A stretch of 10,904 nucleotides of DNA from the NCBI GenBank assembly GCA_012798055.1, contig JAAZOA010000249.1:1-10904 (forward strand), given 5' to 3'. This document shows, piece by piece, positions 1 through 6,566 of the stretch. This DNA is from Syntrophomonadaceae bacterium. Its GTDB lineage: Bacteria > Bacillota > Syntrophomonadia > Syntrophomonadales > Syntrophomonadaceae. How positions within the stretch are numbered: position 1 is the first letter of the stretch; each line of letters opens with the position of its first letter. The notes under the pieces are model-generated. The model worked only from the letters and a program-made list of their open reading frames with translations, was not told the DNA's origin and did no database searches. Both the position numbers and the translations under genes were made by a program.

Positions 1-1195
1 CCGGGTCCATCCGGGCAACCCGCCGGGCGGGCACATATGCAGCCATGGTAGCCGACAGCAGGGTGGACAACAATATGATCGTCACCGGTATGGGCCTGAG
101 CAGTAAACCATATTGCTGCTGGGCCAGGAAGATAAAAGCCTGGCTCAGCAATAGTCCCAGGCCAAATCCTAGTGTTGCCCCTGAGCCACCCAATACGGCC
201 CCTTGGATCAGGAAAACCCTGGCTACACTATTGGTCCGTATCCCCATGGCCTTCAATATACCGATCTGTTTCGACTTCTGAACTGCGTTGATAGCCAATA
301 CCGAGGCTACCCCCAGAATTACTGCCAGCAAAACGAAGAATTGAATGGTATAGCTGGAACTGCTCTGGCTCCGCAAACCTGCCAGCAGCGAAGCATTAGT
401 GGCCTGCCAGCTCTCCAGTTCGAGATCTGTAAACTTTTTCTCCCACTGAGAGGCGATGTCCTGAGCACTGAAAACGTCCAGGACCTGGACTTCAATGGAA
501 GTCACCCTGTCGCCGATCCCCAGCAGTGCACCCGCCTGTTGACGGTCCATAACCATCCAGCGCTGGTTTACCGCACTCAAGCCCAGGTCAAACAGCCCAT
601 CCACCATCAAGGCCAGGGGTGTTTGGCCGGCTATTTCCAGGGTTATGGGGTCACCTACACTTACCCCCAGGTCGGCGGCCAGGTCTTTGCCCAGCAACAC
701 TGCTCCATTGGCGGGTTCTCCCCGTCCGGCAACTATCGAATTGCTGATGTTGTAAATACGGTTGGCTTCTGCGATGTCAAATCCACGCACCAGCACCCCG
801 CGGGTGACCTGACCGCGTTTTATAAGCCCCTGCCCGTCTACCACAGGCAACACGTTTTTGATTCCCGGTGAAGCTGACATAGCTTCCACCAGGGGGCGCC
901 ATTCAACTATAGGTCTTTTATCCTTGATGGTAGTGTCGACCGTCAAAAGACGACGCCCTTCCCAGGTTCGCACCGCTTCCTGGAGAGCAGGCTGGCTAGC
1001 GCTGACCACTATATGGGGCTGTTTGCCAACCGTCTTGTCGATAAGGTCAGCCTGCAGACCATCGATCAGGGCAGTCAGAAATACCATGACTGCCACCCCA
1101 ATGCCAATACCCAAAATGATCAATGCAGTCTGCAGCTTGTTCTCCTCCAGAAACCTTCGAGCCAGTTTGATTTCAAAAGCAAGTGAGTTGTACAT
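1..1195 (-). CDS. MacB/FtsX-type ABC transporter permease (3' end outside window)
   Basis: Integral membrane subunit of an ABC export system. The 398 codons visible read without a stop. A first membrane segment lies at about residues 22-43 (LIILGIGIGVAVMVFLTALI), followed by a large extracytoplasmic MacB-like core domain of about 240 residues. Three further hydrophobic segments follow at about 286-306, 326-356 and 372-388, with the FtsX-domain signature QIGILKAMGI at about 311-320. The last visible residues, PARRVARMDP, are the usual family ending, so only some ten residues should be missing. ATG 1195-1193 is chosen because it lies one base after the stop of the adaptor gene, with AGGAACG upstream as a likely ribosome site. 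The tight coupling implies one operon and a joint export complex. The cargo cannot be read from sequence; the ATPase is expected just beyond base 1. LolC/E-like permeases share this architecture. Confidence 0.9.
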   Translation of the reverse strand, partial: MYNSLAFEIKLARRFLEENKLQTALIILGIGIGVAVMVFLTALIDGLQADLIDKTVGKQPHIVVSASQPALQEAVRTWEGRRLLTVDTTIKDKRPIVEWRPLVEAMSASPGIKNVLPVVDGQGLIKRGQVTRGVLVRGFDIAEANRIYNISNSIVAGRGEPANGAVLLGKDLAADLGVSVGDPITLEIAGQTPLALMVDGLFDLGLSAVNQRWMVMDRQQAGALLGIGDRVTSIEVQVLDVFSAQDIASQWEKKFTDLELESWQATNASLLAGLRSQSSSSYTIQFFVLLAVILGVASVLAINAVQKSKQIGILKAMGIRTNSVARVFLIQGAVLGGSGATLGFGLGLLLSQAFIFLAQQQYGLLLRPIPVTIILLSTLLSATMAAYVPARRVARMDP

Positions 1196-1196
1196 A

Positions 1197-2402
1197 TCAA
1201 TCGTTCCTGTTGGTGCGGACGGTTACCCGCTGTCCTTCCCGCAAACCCTGGGGCTCCAGGATTAAATCCCCCTCATGAAGGCCTTCCCTTATAATAATTC
1301 CCTCCGGACTGCGCAGGCCCGTCTGCACCGGCACGAAATGGGCTCTGCCATTGCGAGCTACCCACACCCCTTCCTGACCTCTATCTACAGTTAAATAGGC
1401 ATTATCGATGATGATGACATCCTGCTGAAGAGCTCCGAAAAGCTGTACCGAGACCAGCCGGCCCGGATAGAGTTCCGGCACCTCTTTCAACAAGGCCAGT
1501 TCAGCTTTTATGGATCCCTGCTCGGCATTGCCGGCCGGTTCTGTATAGACTACGCGGGCTTCCCATTTTTTTGCTGCTTCATAGGGTATCCAAACCAGAG
1601 CCCGATTGTTGGCAGAAACCAACTGGGAATAGCGCTGGTCGGGCTGGATCCTGATCCGGACCTGCTGACCGGCTGCAATCACCGCAAGGGATGTGCCTGC
1701 CAACACCATTTCCCCCTCCCGTGCAGAATTTTCCAGGACGATGCCATCAGCAGGAGCCGTGATTCTGTGCTGGAGAACGTTCAGTTCCTTGGCTTCCAGG
1801 TCACTCTGGCGCTGTTTAAGCTGGCTCTGCAGTATCTCCAAGTTGACTCCGCCATTTTGGTAACTCTCCAGGAGCAAGCGCGCAGCCCGGGCATTTTCGG
1901 CTGAGATGGCCTGGCTTTGCTGGGCTGTCTCCAATTCCTGCTGGCTTATCGCCCCGTTACTGTAGAGGGTTTGCATCCGCTCATATTGCATCCGTGCCTT
2001 CTCGGCAGCCAAATCGGCTTCTATGCTGGCTGCACCTGCATTTTCCTTGCTCAGGGTACTGGCCAGGCGCAGGTTAGCCCTGGCTGTTTCAACTGCCATT
2101 GCGGCTGCCTCCCTGGCTATAACCGCCTGGCGGTCATCGAGCTGCAGGATCAATTGCCCCGCTTTAACCTGATCTCCGGCCTTGACCGGACTTTGCACCA
2201 CCGTACCGCTTATTAATGAAGAAAGGGTGATTGGCGTCTCGGCAACGACTTCACCGCTCAGCAACAGTGAAGGGGTATAGTCCTCACTCTCGACCTGCAG
2301 ACCCGTTACTCTCTCAGCCCTCATCCATAAATAGGCGATAATGAGTGCTGCGGCTACAAGCGCTATTATGAGCATCCTCTTGCGATTTGGGATTTTCAGC
2401 AT
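1197..2402 (-). CDS. HlyD/RND-type periplasmic adaptor (membrane fusion protein)
   Basis: Membrane-anchored adaptor of an ABC exporter. From the chosen start the protein has 401 residues. A positively charged N-terminus (IPNRKR) precedes one membrane anchor at about 10-26. A first lipoyl half-motif lies at about 64-90, then a long Ala/Gln/Glu-rich coiled-coil hairpin at about 92-212, the second lipoyl half beginning ITAPADGIVL at about 214-223, a beta-barrel region and a membrane-proximal domain. The open frame extends 7 codons further, to an ATG at 2423, but that ATG has no ribosome site. The ATG at 2402 is preceded by GGAGAGAGGG at suitable spacing, so the shorter form is preferred. A TATAAT hexamer at 2439-2434 (minus strand) would give a leader of about 25 bases, but I see no good -35 box. 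It is the first gene of the operon with the MacB/FtsX permease. Substrate unknown. Confidence 0.9.
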   Translation of the reverse strand: MLKIPNRKRMLIIALVAAALIIAYLWMRAERVTGLQVESEDYTPSLLLSGEVVAETPITLSSLISGTVVQSPVKAGDQVKAGQLILQLDDRQAVIAREAAAMAVETARANLRLASTLSKENAGAASIEADLAAEKARMQYERMQTLYSNGAISQQELETAQQSQAISAENARAARLLLESYQNGGVNLEILQSQLKQRQSDLEAKELNVLQHRITAPADGIVLENSAREGEMVLAGTSLAVIAAGQQVRIRIQPDQRYSQLVSANNRALVWIPYEAAKKWEARVVYTEPAGNAEQGSIKAELALLKEVPELYPGRLVSVQLFGALQQDVIIIDNAYLTVDRGQEGVWVARNGRAHFVPVQTGLRSPEGIIIREGLHEGDLILEPQGLREGQRVTVRTNRND

Positions 2403-2518
2403 ATTCCCTCTCTCCCACTCCATGGTTTTTTATATTATAATTCTATTCCCGAGGACCTAATCCTTCTCCACCAGGCGCAGAGACCGGCCAACATTGGCGT
2501 TATTTCCCGGAGGTTTGG

Positions 2519-2548
2519 TTGACAGCGGCGCTGGGCGGTATATACAAT
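2519..2548 (+). promoter_or_regulatory. Sigma-A-like promoter, no assigned gene
   Basis: A perfect -35 box TTGACA (2519-2524), an 18-base spacer, and TACAAT (2543-2548; 5 of 6 matches to the -10 consensus; TATACA overlaps it at spacing 16). The nearest downstream plus-strand gene starts over 530 bases later, so this promoter either serves a long leader or a short RNA, or is fortuitous. Confidence 0.45.
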
Positions 2549-3035
2549 AAAAGTAGACATTTACATCCCAATTGATGACAGTCTGATATACATGCATAAC
2601 TCATCAGGGGGGTGGTAGCCTCAAACACAGATCATTATTGCTCGCGTTTGTCCTTGTTCTTTCGGCTGCAGCACAGCAGCCAGCGCTTCAGATGGTTTGC
2701 GGACCAGATTTTGTTTTTTGACAACCACTTACTGATCGATGATTTTTAGCCGCGACATTTCGCTTGACAACCGTCGACGGGTGTCCATACCCGCCTTTAT
2801 TCACCATCATAATTCCGGAACGACCTACTCCCAAATTGATGCATCTGTTCATATAGCTTGTTCTCTATTATAGACTATATACCACCCACCGATTATTAGG
2901 TTCACTCAAGAGACATTGACAAGCATGATGAACCATCAGAGCATGCTGCGGGCAGCCGTTATCTCCTGTTATGGATAGCCGCCCCAGCCGCTGGTTGGCA
3001 GTCCGCTTTGCAGATTTTGTACCGCACGCAGACAT

Positions 3036-3063
3036 TTGAGTTTTGCCGGGACATCATTCTAAT
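3036..3063 (+). promoter_or_regulatory. Probable promoter of the thiolase-DUF35 operon
   Basis: TTGAGT (3036-3041), a 16-base spacer and TCTAAT (3058-3063; 5 of 6 to the -10 consensus). Transcription would begin near 3070, directly before the AAGGAGG ribosome site at 3074-3080, giving a very short leader. The -35 match is only 4 of 6. Confidence 0.35.
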
Positions 3064-3088
3064 CCGAGTCCTGAAGGAGGTAGAAAAA

Positions 3089-4363
3089 ATGAGTGGGAAA
3101 CTGAACCAGCCCGTATATTTACTGGGCGCCGGCTGCACCAAATTCGGCAACCTGCTGAAATCAGCCGAGCTCCAAGGATTGGCACTGCAGGACATGGTTG
3201 CAGTGGCCGTCAAAGAAGCGTTGGCAGATGCCAAGACCGACCCGGGGGAAATAGATGCATACATCATAGGCAACCATACCGCCCAGAGTTCTTTTGCTTC
3301 TGCTTACAGCCAGTTATCAAAATGGATAGGCATGGATCTGAAAGCAGGAGTGCAGATGGCGGCAGCCTGTTCTACTACCAATGTAGGTGCCCAACTGGCC
3401 GCGGCCCAGATTGCTGCAGGCATATATGACAAGGTGCTAGTGGTGGGTTTTGAGGCCACCCAGACCAACCCCAAAGGTCTAAGCCCTTATGAAAGAGAAT
3501 TGACCCCAACAGACGTAATGTGGTTGTGGACGGATGGGGGCGTGGGCCAGGCTTATTCAGTACCCCAGGGCTACGACATCTTCCCGGTTTATAACGGCTT
3601 GATCGCGTTGGGCTATTGCCGCAAATTCGGAATCTCAATCGAGGATTATGACATTTCTATGATGGAGTTGTGCCGGACCAGGCGCTTGCACGGTTCTCTT
3701 ACCCCCCAGGCAGTCTGGCAGGAAACCCTGGAAGATGAGGCCAAGCGCTTGGGCTTTAACGATCTCTTCGAATTCTGGACCTCGGACCAAAATCCGTTTT
3801 TGGCCTGGCCTACCCGTCTGCACAGCCTGGTCACTGCCGTTGATGGAGCCTCCGCTATGGTTATAAGCAACCAAGCCGGGGCCAAGGAATACCAAGGTAC
3901 ACCCATCGAGATTAAAGGCATGTCCTACTGCGTAGGTGATCTGCCCTGGTACAAGGAGGACACAGTATTTCCCGCGGATGCGAAAGCCCTGGCAGCTGCT
4001 TACCAAATGGCCGGAATAGCCCCCCAAGACCTCGGTTACTGCTCCACCCACGATTGCTCGCATATTTCCAGCATAAGGATCGCTGAACAGGCTGGCTATC
4101 TGCCCGAAGGCGAAGGCTTGAAGTATGCCCGGGAAGGACGGCTGCGGTTTGATGGCGACCGTCCCATGCACACCCATGGAGGCCGCCACGCCTTTGGTCA
4201 TGCCTGGGCTGCCAGCGCAGGCACCGATATAATGGAAGCCATGAAGCAGATCCGCGGTCAGGCAGGACCGAAACAGATCAAGACCCCCCCGGAATTCGGA
4301 CTGGTCCATAACCACGGATACGCAATGATCAGTTCGGTAATGATCCTGAAAGGGGGAATGTAA
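3089..4363 (+). CDS. Thiolase family protein (SCP2-type), acyl-CoA C-C bond enzyme
   Basis: A 424-residue thiolase-fold enzyme expected to cleave or form a 3-ketoacyl-CoA in the cytoplasm. The N-terminal half carries the nucleophile Cys94 in AACSTTNVGAQLAAAQIAAG. The C-terminal half has HDC at 321-323, the SCP2-type replacement for the NEAF motif of classical thiolases, and the His-bearing loop GGRHAFGHAW at 364-373. HNHG at 407-410 stands where classical enzymes have CxG. In SCP2-type enzymes the HDC cysteine (here Cys323) is thought to be the acid/base residue. The usual GHP-x-GA loop reads GHAWAASAG here. The frame is open upstream, but ATG 3089 is chosen for its AAGGAGG eight bases away and its normal family start. 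The stop is one base before a DUF35 gene. Such pairs form thiolase/DUF35 complexes in archaea and in benzylsuccinate degradation (BbsAB). The substrate cannot be told. Confidence 0.85.
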   Translation: MSGKLNQPVYLLGAGCTKFGNLLKSAELQGLALQDMVAVAVKEALADAKTDPGEIDAYIIGNHTAQSSFASAYSQLSKWIGMDLKAGVQMAAACSTTNVGAQLAAAQIAAGIYDKVLVVGFEATQTNPKGLSPYERELTPTDVMWLWTDGGVGQAYSVPQGYDIFPVYNGLIALGYCRKFGISIEDYDISMMELCRTRRLHGSLTPQAVWQETLEDEAKRLGFNDLFEFWTSDQNPFLAWPTRLHSLVTAVDGASAMVISNQAGAKEYQGTPIEIKGMSYCVGDLPWYKEDTVFPADAKALAAAYQMAGIAPQDLGYCSTHDCSHISSIRIAEQAGYLPEGEGLKYAREGRLRFDGDRPMHTHGGRHAFGHAWAASAGTDIMEAMKQIRGQAGPKQIKTPPEFGLVHNHGYAMISSVMILKGGM

Positions 4364-4364
4364 G

Positions 4365-4766
4365 ATGCCGGAATCCATTATCAAAAAATATTATGACGGT
4401 CTTAAAGCCAACAAAATTATCGGCACCAAATGCAGGAAATGTTCAGGATATACTTTCCCGCCCACTACAGCCTGCGAGCATTGCGGGAGCTTCGATTTGG
4501 ATTGGGTGGAGATGTCAGGCAAGGGCAAGATGCTATTCGTCTCCCATAACGTTGCCCCTGGCCCCAATCCGCGCTTGACGCCGCTGGCCCCCTGGGCTTA
4601 CGGTCATATCCAGTTGGAGGAGGGGATCTTTGTCCAGGCCATAATAACCAATGTGGCCACCGACCCGGCAACCCTGAGAGCATTTTATGAAAAGGGTCCG
4701 GTAGATGTGGTGGCTGACATAAAGGAAATAGGCGGACTGCCCTATCTGGCATTCAAGACCACCTAA
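4365..4766 (+). CDS. DUF35 zinc-ribbon/OB-fold protein, thiolase partner
   Basis: A 133-residue acyl-CoA-associated protein of the DUF35 (OB-fold nucleic acid binding-like) family. The N-terminal helix MPESIIKKYYDGL precedes a rubredoxin-like zinc ribbon with Cys23, Cys26, Cys37 and Cys40 (CRKC and CEHC). An OB-fold follows from about residue 47, with the typical stretch LAPWAYGHIQLEEG. Members are non-catalytic partners that bridge or channel CoA intermediates for thiolase-fold enzymes. The ATG lies one base after the thiolase stop, with a GGGGGAA ribosome site inside the thiolase's last codons, so translation is probably coupled. Length and all four cysteines are normal. A strong terminator follows within 30 bases, so the operon has just these two genes. 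Confidence 0.88.
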   Translation: MPESIIKKYYDGLKANKIIGTKCRKCSGYTFPPTTACEHCGSFDLDWVEMSGKGKMLFVSHNVAPGPNPRLTPLAPWAYGHIQLEEGIFVQAIITNVATDPATLRAFYEKGPVDVVADIKEIGGLPYLAFKTT

Positions 4767-4792
4767 GGGGGTTGCTGCCATTATCCCGGGCA

Positions 4793-4830
4793 AAAAACAG
4801 AACCCGCCTTGATAAGCGGGTTCTGTTTTT
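4793..4830 (+). terminator. Strong intrinsic terminator, probably bidirectional
   Basis: A perfect 15-bp inverted repeat, AAAAACAGAACCCGC (4793-4807) and its complement (4816-4830), with an 8-base loop. The T-run on the right and A-run on the left let it stop both the thiolase operon (+) and the convergent MORN gene (-). Confidence 0.92.
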
Positions 4831-4913
4831 GGGGCTCCCAAATCGGCTCACCGCCGGATTAGTCCCGCTGGGACCTTTCCCTGCCTGGCTGCCTGTTGAT
4901 GATTAGAGGCAAA

Positions 4914-5438
4914 TCATTCAGATTTCTTTTCTTGGGGAACCCCATATTGCCATGTACCTTGATACAATATTGTCCCGTCCTCCAGGTAACCTATCCCTTT
5001 ACCGTGCGGCATCCCCTGCCAGAACTCTCCCTCATAAGATACTCTGCCGTTTTTATGAAACACCACTCCCTGACCGGTTTGCAGGCCATCTTTAAACTCG
5101 CCTTGGTAAGTTATCGATCCATCGGGGTGATAGATCACGCCCTGACCATTTTGCAGTCCATTACTGAAGTCGCCTTTATAGCGGAGTTTACCATCAGTAT
5201 AGTACAGACTGCCTCGGCCATCGGGTTTACCTTCCTTAAACTCACCTTTGTAATATTTGTTGCCATTCTCCTGGTAGGCTGTGCCATTACCGTGAGTCTG
5301 GCCGTTTTTGAAGCGCCCCTTGTATGCTATCGCGCCATTTTTATAGTAGGCTGCTCCCTGGCCATGCGGGAGTCCATCTTTGAGTTCACCCCTGTATTGC
5401 AGTAAGCCGTCATCATAATAAATCTCACCAGTTTCCAT
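4914..5438 (-). CDS. MORN-repeat protein
   Basis: A 174-residue protein built almost wholly of MORN-type repeats. The repeat-opening tyrosines fall at residues 15, 39, 63, 87, 111, 135 and 159, an exact 24-residue period: six full units and a shortened seventh. The unit is approximately YxGEFKDGLxxGQGxxYYxDGxxx. I see no signal peptide or membrane segment; the short N-terminus (METGEIYYDDG) already resembles half a repeat. MORN repeats form extended beta-hairpin sheets used in protein or lipid contact; the YwqK-type antitoxin-like proteins share this repeat style, but no toxin gene adjoins. ATG 5438 has GAGGAGG five bases upstream. The gene stands alone, convergent with the thiolase operon and divergent from the tRNA. 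I see no clear promoter. Function unknown. Confidence 0.88.
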   Translation of the reverse strand: METGEIYYDDGLLQYRGELKDGLPHGQGAAYYKNGAIAYKGRFKNGQTHGNGTAYQENGNKYYKGEFKEGKPDGRGSLYYTDGKLRYKGDFSNGLQNGQGVIYHPDGSITYQGEFKDGLQTGQGVVFHKNGRVSYEGEFWQGMPHGKGIGYLEDGTILYQGTWQYGVPQEKKSE

Positions 5439-5696
5439 TGTAACCTCCTCTTATCTCTGCGCAATTATGGTGGGTCCGCTCCCAGATCCGTAAAATATGA
5501 ACGGTCTACTAGAAATTTCTCTAATAAAGGTAAATGTCCTGCCACAACATTCAGAAAACCCTCGAATTGGCAGGCACCCTGCCGGGGCAAGCGCTATTTT
5601 GTACTGCTTATACCCTCTGTTGCATAAGGTTTAACTGGTTCGCCAAAAACGCGAGGCCAGTGTGCGGCATCCCGACAGGCTAAAGAAGCGCCCAAC
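5439..5696. other. Intergenic stretch between MORN gene and tRNA promoter
   Basis: No gene is recognisable. A short perfect hairpin GGCAGG-CAC-CCTGCC lies at 5569-5583 with no T-run after it. The MORN promoter should be here on the minus strand, but I see no good hexamer pair. Confidence 0.4.
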
Positions 5697-5725
5697 TTGA
5701 CTAGGTTTATTTTCTACCTTATAAT
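5697..5725 (+). promoter_or_regulatory. Near-consensus promoter upstream of tRNA-Leu
   Basis: TTGACT (5697-5702; 5 of 6), an ideal 17-base spacer and a perfect TATAAT (5720-5725). Transcription would begin near 5732, about 90 bases before the tRNA 5' end. It could also have been the promoter of the short open frame at 5740. Confidence 0.8.
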
Positions 5726-5739
5726 CGAGTTTGTATCAA

Positions 5740-5822
5740 ATGGATATCGCCTGGGATCCTTTGAACGCGGTCTGGATATACTTCATGCTGGCCAGCATAG
5801 CACAGGCATTCCTCAATGATAT
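5740..5822 (+). pseudogene. Possible 5' remnant of a gene cut off at the tRNA (doubtful)
   Basis: From ATG 5740 a frame runs into the tRNA and stops at its anticodon (TAG, 5857-5859). The part before the tRNA reads MDIAWDPLNAVWIYFMLASI followed by AQAFLND, a plausible hydrophobic N-terminus. From memory it resembles the start of SDH/DUF114-type membrane serine proteases (pattern DPxNxxWxFFxLxSLQP). There is no ribosome site, and the predicted transcript start lies only about 8 bases upstream. It may be the stump of a gene lost by recombination at the tRNA, or chance. Confidence 0.22.
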
Positions 5823-5907
5823 GCGGATGTGGCGGAATTGGCAGACGCACCAGACTTAGGATCTGGCGCTTCACGGCGTGGGGGTTCGAGTCCCTTCATC
5901 CGCACCA
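5823..5907 (+). tRNA. tRNA-Leu(UAG)
   Basis: A complete 85-base class II tRNA. Acceptor arms GCGGATG (5823-5829) and CATCCGC (5897-5903) pair fully, followed by discriminator A and encoded CCA. The anticodon stem CCAGA/TCTGG (5850-5854, 5862-5866) holds loop CTTAGGA with anticodon TAG at 5857-5859, which reads CUN leucine codons. A long variable arm follows, typical of Leu. The T-arm is GGGGG-TTCGAGT-CCCTT (5880-5896), with two G-U pairs. A terminator lies 10 bases downstream, so it is a single-gene unit. Confidence 0.96.
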
Positions 5908-5917
5908 TAAAACAGCG

Positions 5918-5946
5918 AACGGAGGTTTAGAAAACCTCCGTTTTTT
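5918..5946 (+). terminator. Intrinsic terminator of tRNA-Leu
   Basis: An 11-bp perfect stem AACGGAGGTTT (5918-5928) / AAACCTCCGTT (5932-5942) with a 3-base loop, running straight into a T-run (5941-5946). Confidence 0.92.
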
Positions 5947-6021
5947 CTTAAATACCGGTTGCTCCATCCCTGCCTGGCATGATTGTTTTTATGCTCATTA
6001 ATTGGCGGTGGTAAGTAGCGA

Positions 6022-6050
6022 TTCCCTCAATCAAGTCAGCAGTTTATACT
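6022..6050 (+). promoter_or_regulatory. Weak candidate promoter of the VOC gene
   Basis: TATACT (6045-6050; 5 of 6) with TTCCCT 17 bases upstream (6022-6027; 3 of 6). It sits about 30 bases before the VOC start codon. Confidence 0.3.
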
Positions 6051-6081
6051 ATAGGTGAGACAAAAAGGAGGAGATGCTCTG

Positions 6082-6450
6082 ATGTCTAGCGTTATTCACT
6101 TTGAGCTGTTTGCCGATCAGCCTGACAGGGCAGCCAAATTTTATGAAGAAATTTTTGGCTAGCAAATATCCAAATGGGAAGGTCCCATGGAATATCATCT
6201 TATTACGACACATGGCGAGAATGAGCCGGGAATCAATGGAGCTATTGCCTTGCGTCAGCAGCCCAACGACACCACCATCAACACCATAAGCGTTGCTTCC
6301 TTTGAAAAATTTGCCCAGAAGGTAGTGGAAGCCGGGGGGATGGTCCTGACCCCCAAGCAGACGGTTCCTGATGTAGGATACTTCGCGTATTGCAAGGATA
6401 CCGAAGGCAATACTTTCGGTATCATGGAGGAAAATCCGTCAGTCGGTTAG
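6082..6450 (+). pseudogene. VOC/glyoxalase-fold protein interrupted by an in-frame amber codon
   Basis: A gene for a small metal-binding VOC-superfamily protein (vicinal oxygen chelate; predicted lactoylglutathione lyase-related). ATG 6082 has an excellent GGAGGAG site (6067-6073) and the normal family start SVIHFELFADQPDRAAKFYE. Codon 27 is TAG (6160-6162), after EEIFG. The same frame then continues QISKWEGPMEYHLITT and on through GINGAIALR to YFAYCKDTEGNTFGIMEENP, ending at TAG 6448-6450, for 122 sense codons in all. Related proteins usually read FGW at this point, so one TGG-to-TAG change explains it, and there is no frameshift. The rest looks undamaged, suggesting a recent mutation, a sequencing error or readthrough. 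Restart at ATG 6187, with a GGGAAGG-like site, would give an 87-residue fragment without the first beta strand. Substrate unknown. Confidence 0.8.
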
Positions 6451-6484
6451 CCATCCTGGGATGCTAATGGATTCCGGCAATCCC

Positions 6485-6531
6485 CGGACGAAACAGCCGG
6501 TGCATTAACCTGCACCGGCTGTTTCTGTCCG
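6485..6531. terminator. Long hairpin between convergent VOC gene and groEL
   Basis: A perfect 15-bp inverted repeat GAAACAGCCGGTGCA (6490-6504) / complement (6511-6525), with loop TTAACC. An outer CGGAC/GTCCG pair (6485-6489, 6527-6531) extends it past a one-base bulge. It lies between two convergent genes, where a shared terminator is expected, but neither side has a real T-run. Confidence 0.6.
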
Positions 6532-6566
6532 TCTAAAAATAGGCCGCTGTATGAGGGGGGGAAGGA

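Larger units (their letters stand above)
2403..3088. other. Gene-free stretch between the divergent adaptor and thiolase genes
   Basis: I find no convincing gene here. The stretch holds a good promoter at 2519-2548 (+), a plausible one at 3036-3063 (+), a small perfect hairpin (GGCTGC / GCAGCC, 2664-2681), two copies of TTGACAACC (2718-2726 and 2764-2772), a T-rich stretch at 2709-2719, and a short dyad TGATG-AAC-CATCA (2926-2938). A 54-codon frame on the minus strand (2852-2688) encodes a basic peptide, but has no clear ribosome site and no recognisable family; I do not call it. The region could hold regulatory sites, an undescribed RNA, or decayed sequence. Confidence 0.5.

Noticed and set aside
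203..871. 222-codon open frame on the plus strand opposite the ABC permease
   Set aside because: The minus-strand frame over the same bases encodes a clear membrane permease; the plus-strand translation is Gln/His/Pro-rich with no known motif.
2764..2800. CGGGT-GTCCAT-ACCCG hairpin as a terminator or riboswitch part
   Set aside because: Only five base pairs, no T-run and no adjoining structure that matches a known riboswitch.
2688..2852. 54-codon open frame on the minus strand with a TATAAT just upstream
   Set aside because: No clear ribosome site, no -35 box and no recognisable family; the peptide is basic and low in structure, and a frame of this length is likely by chance.
2996..3012. 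Sigma-54-like -24/-12 element (TGGCAG ... TTTGCA) before the thiolase gene
   Set aside because: The distance between the GG and GC dinucleotides is 11 bases, not the strictly required 10, and the -24 box is imperfect; a sigma-A-like promoter lies closer to the gene.
5569..5583. GGCAGG-CAC-CCTGCC hairpin as a terminator
   Set aside because: It has no T-run on either side and no gene ends next to it.
6082..6450. Pyrrolysine or other amber recoding to explain the VOC stop
   Set aside because: No methylamine methyltransferase context, the position is normally Trp rather than a catalytic lysine analogue, and the same gene uses TAG as its terminal stop. A point mutation is simpler.
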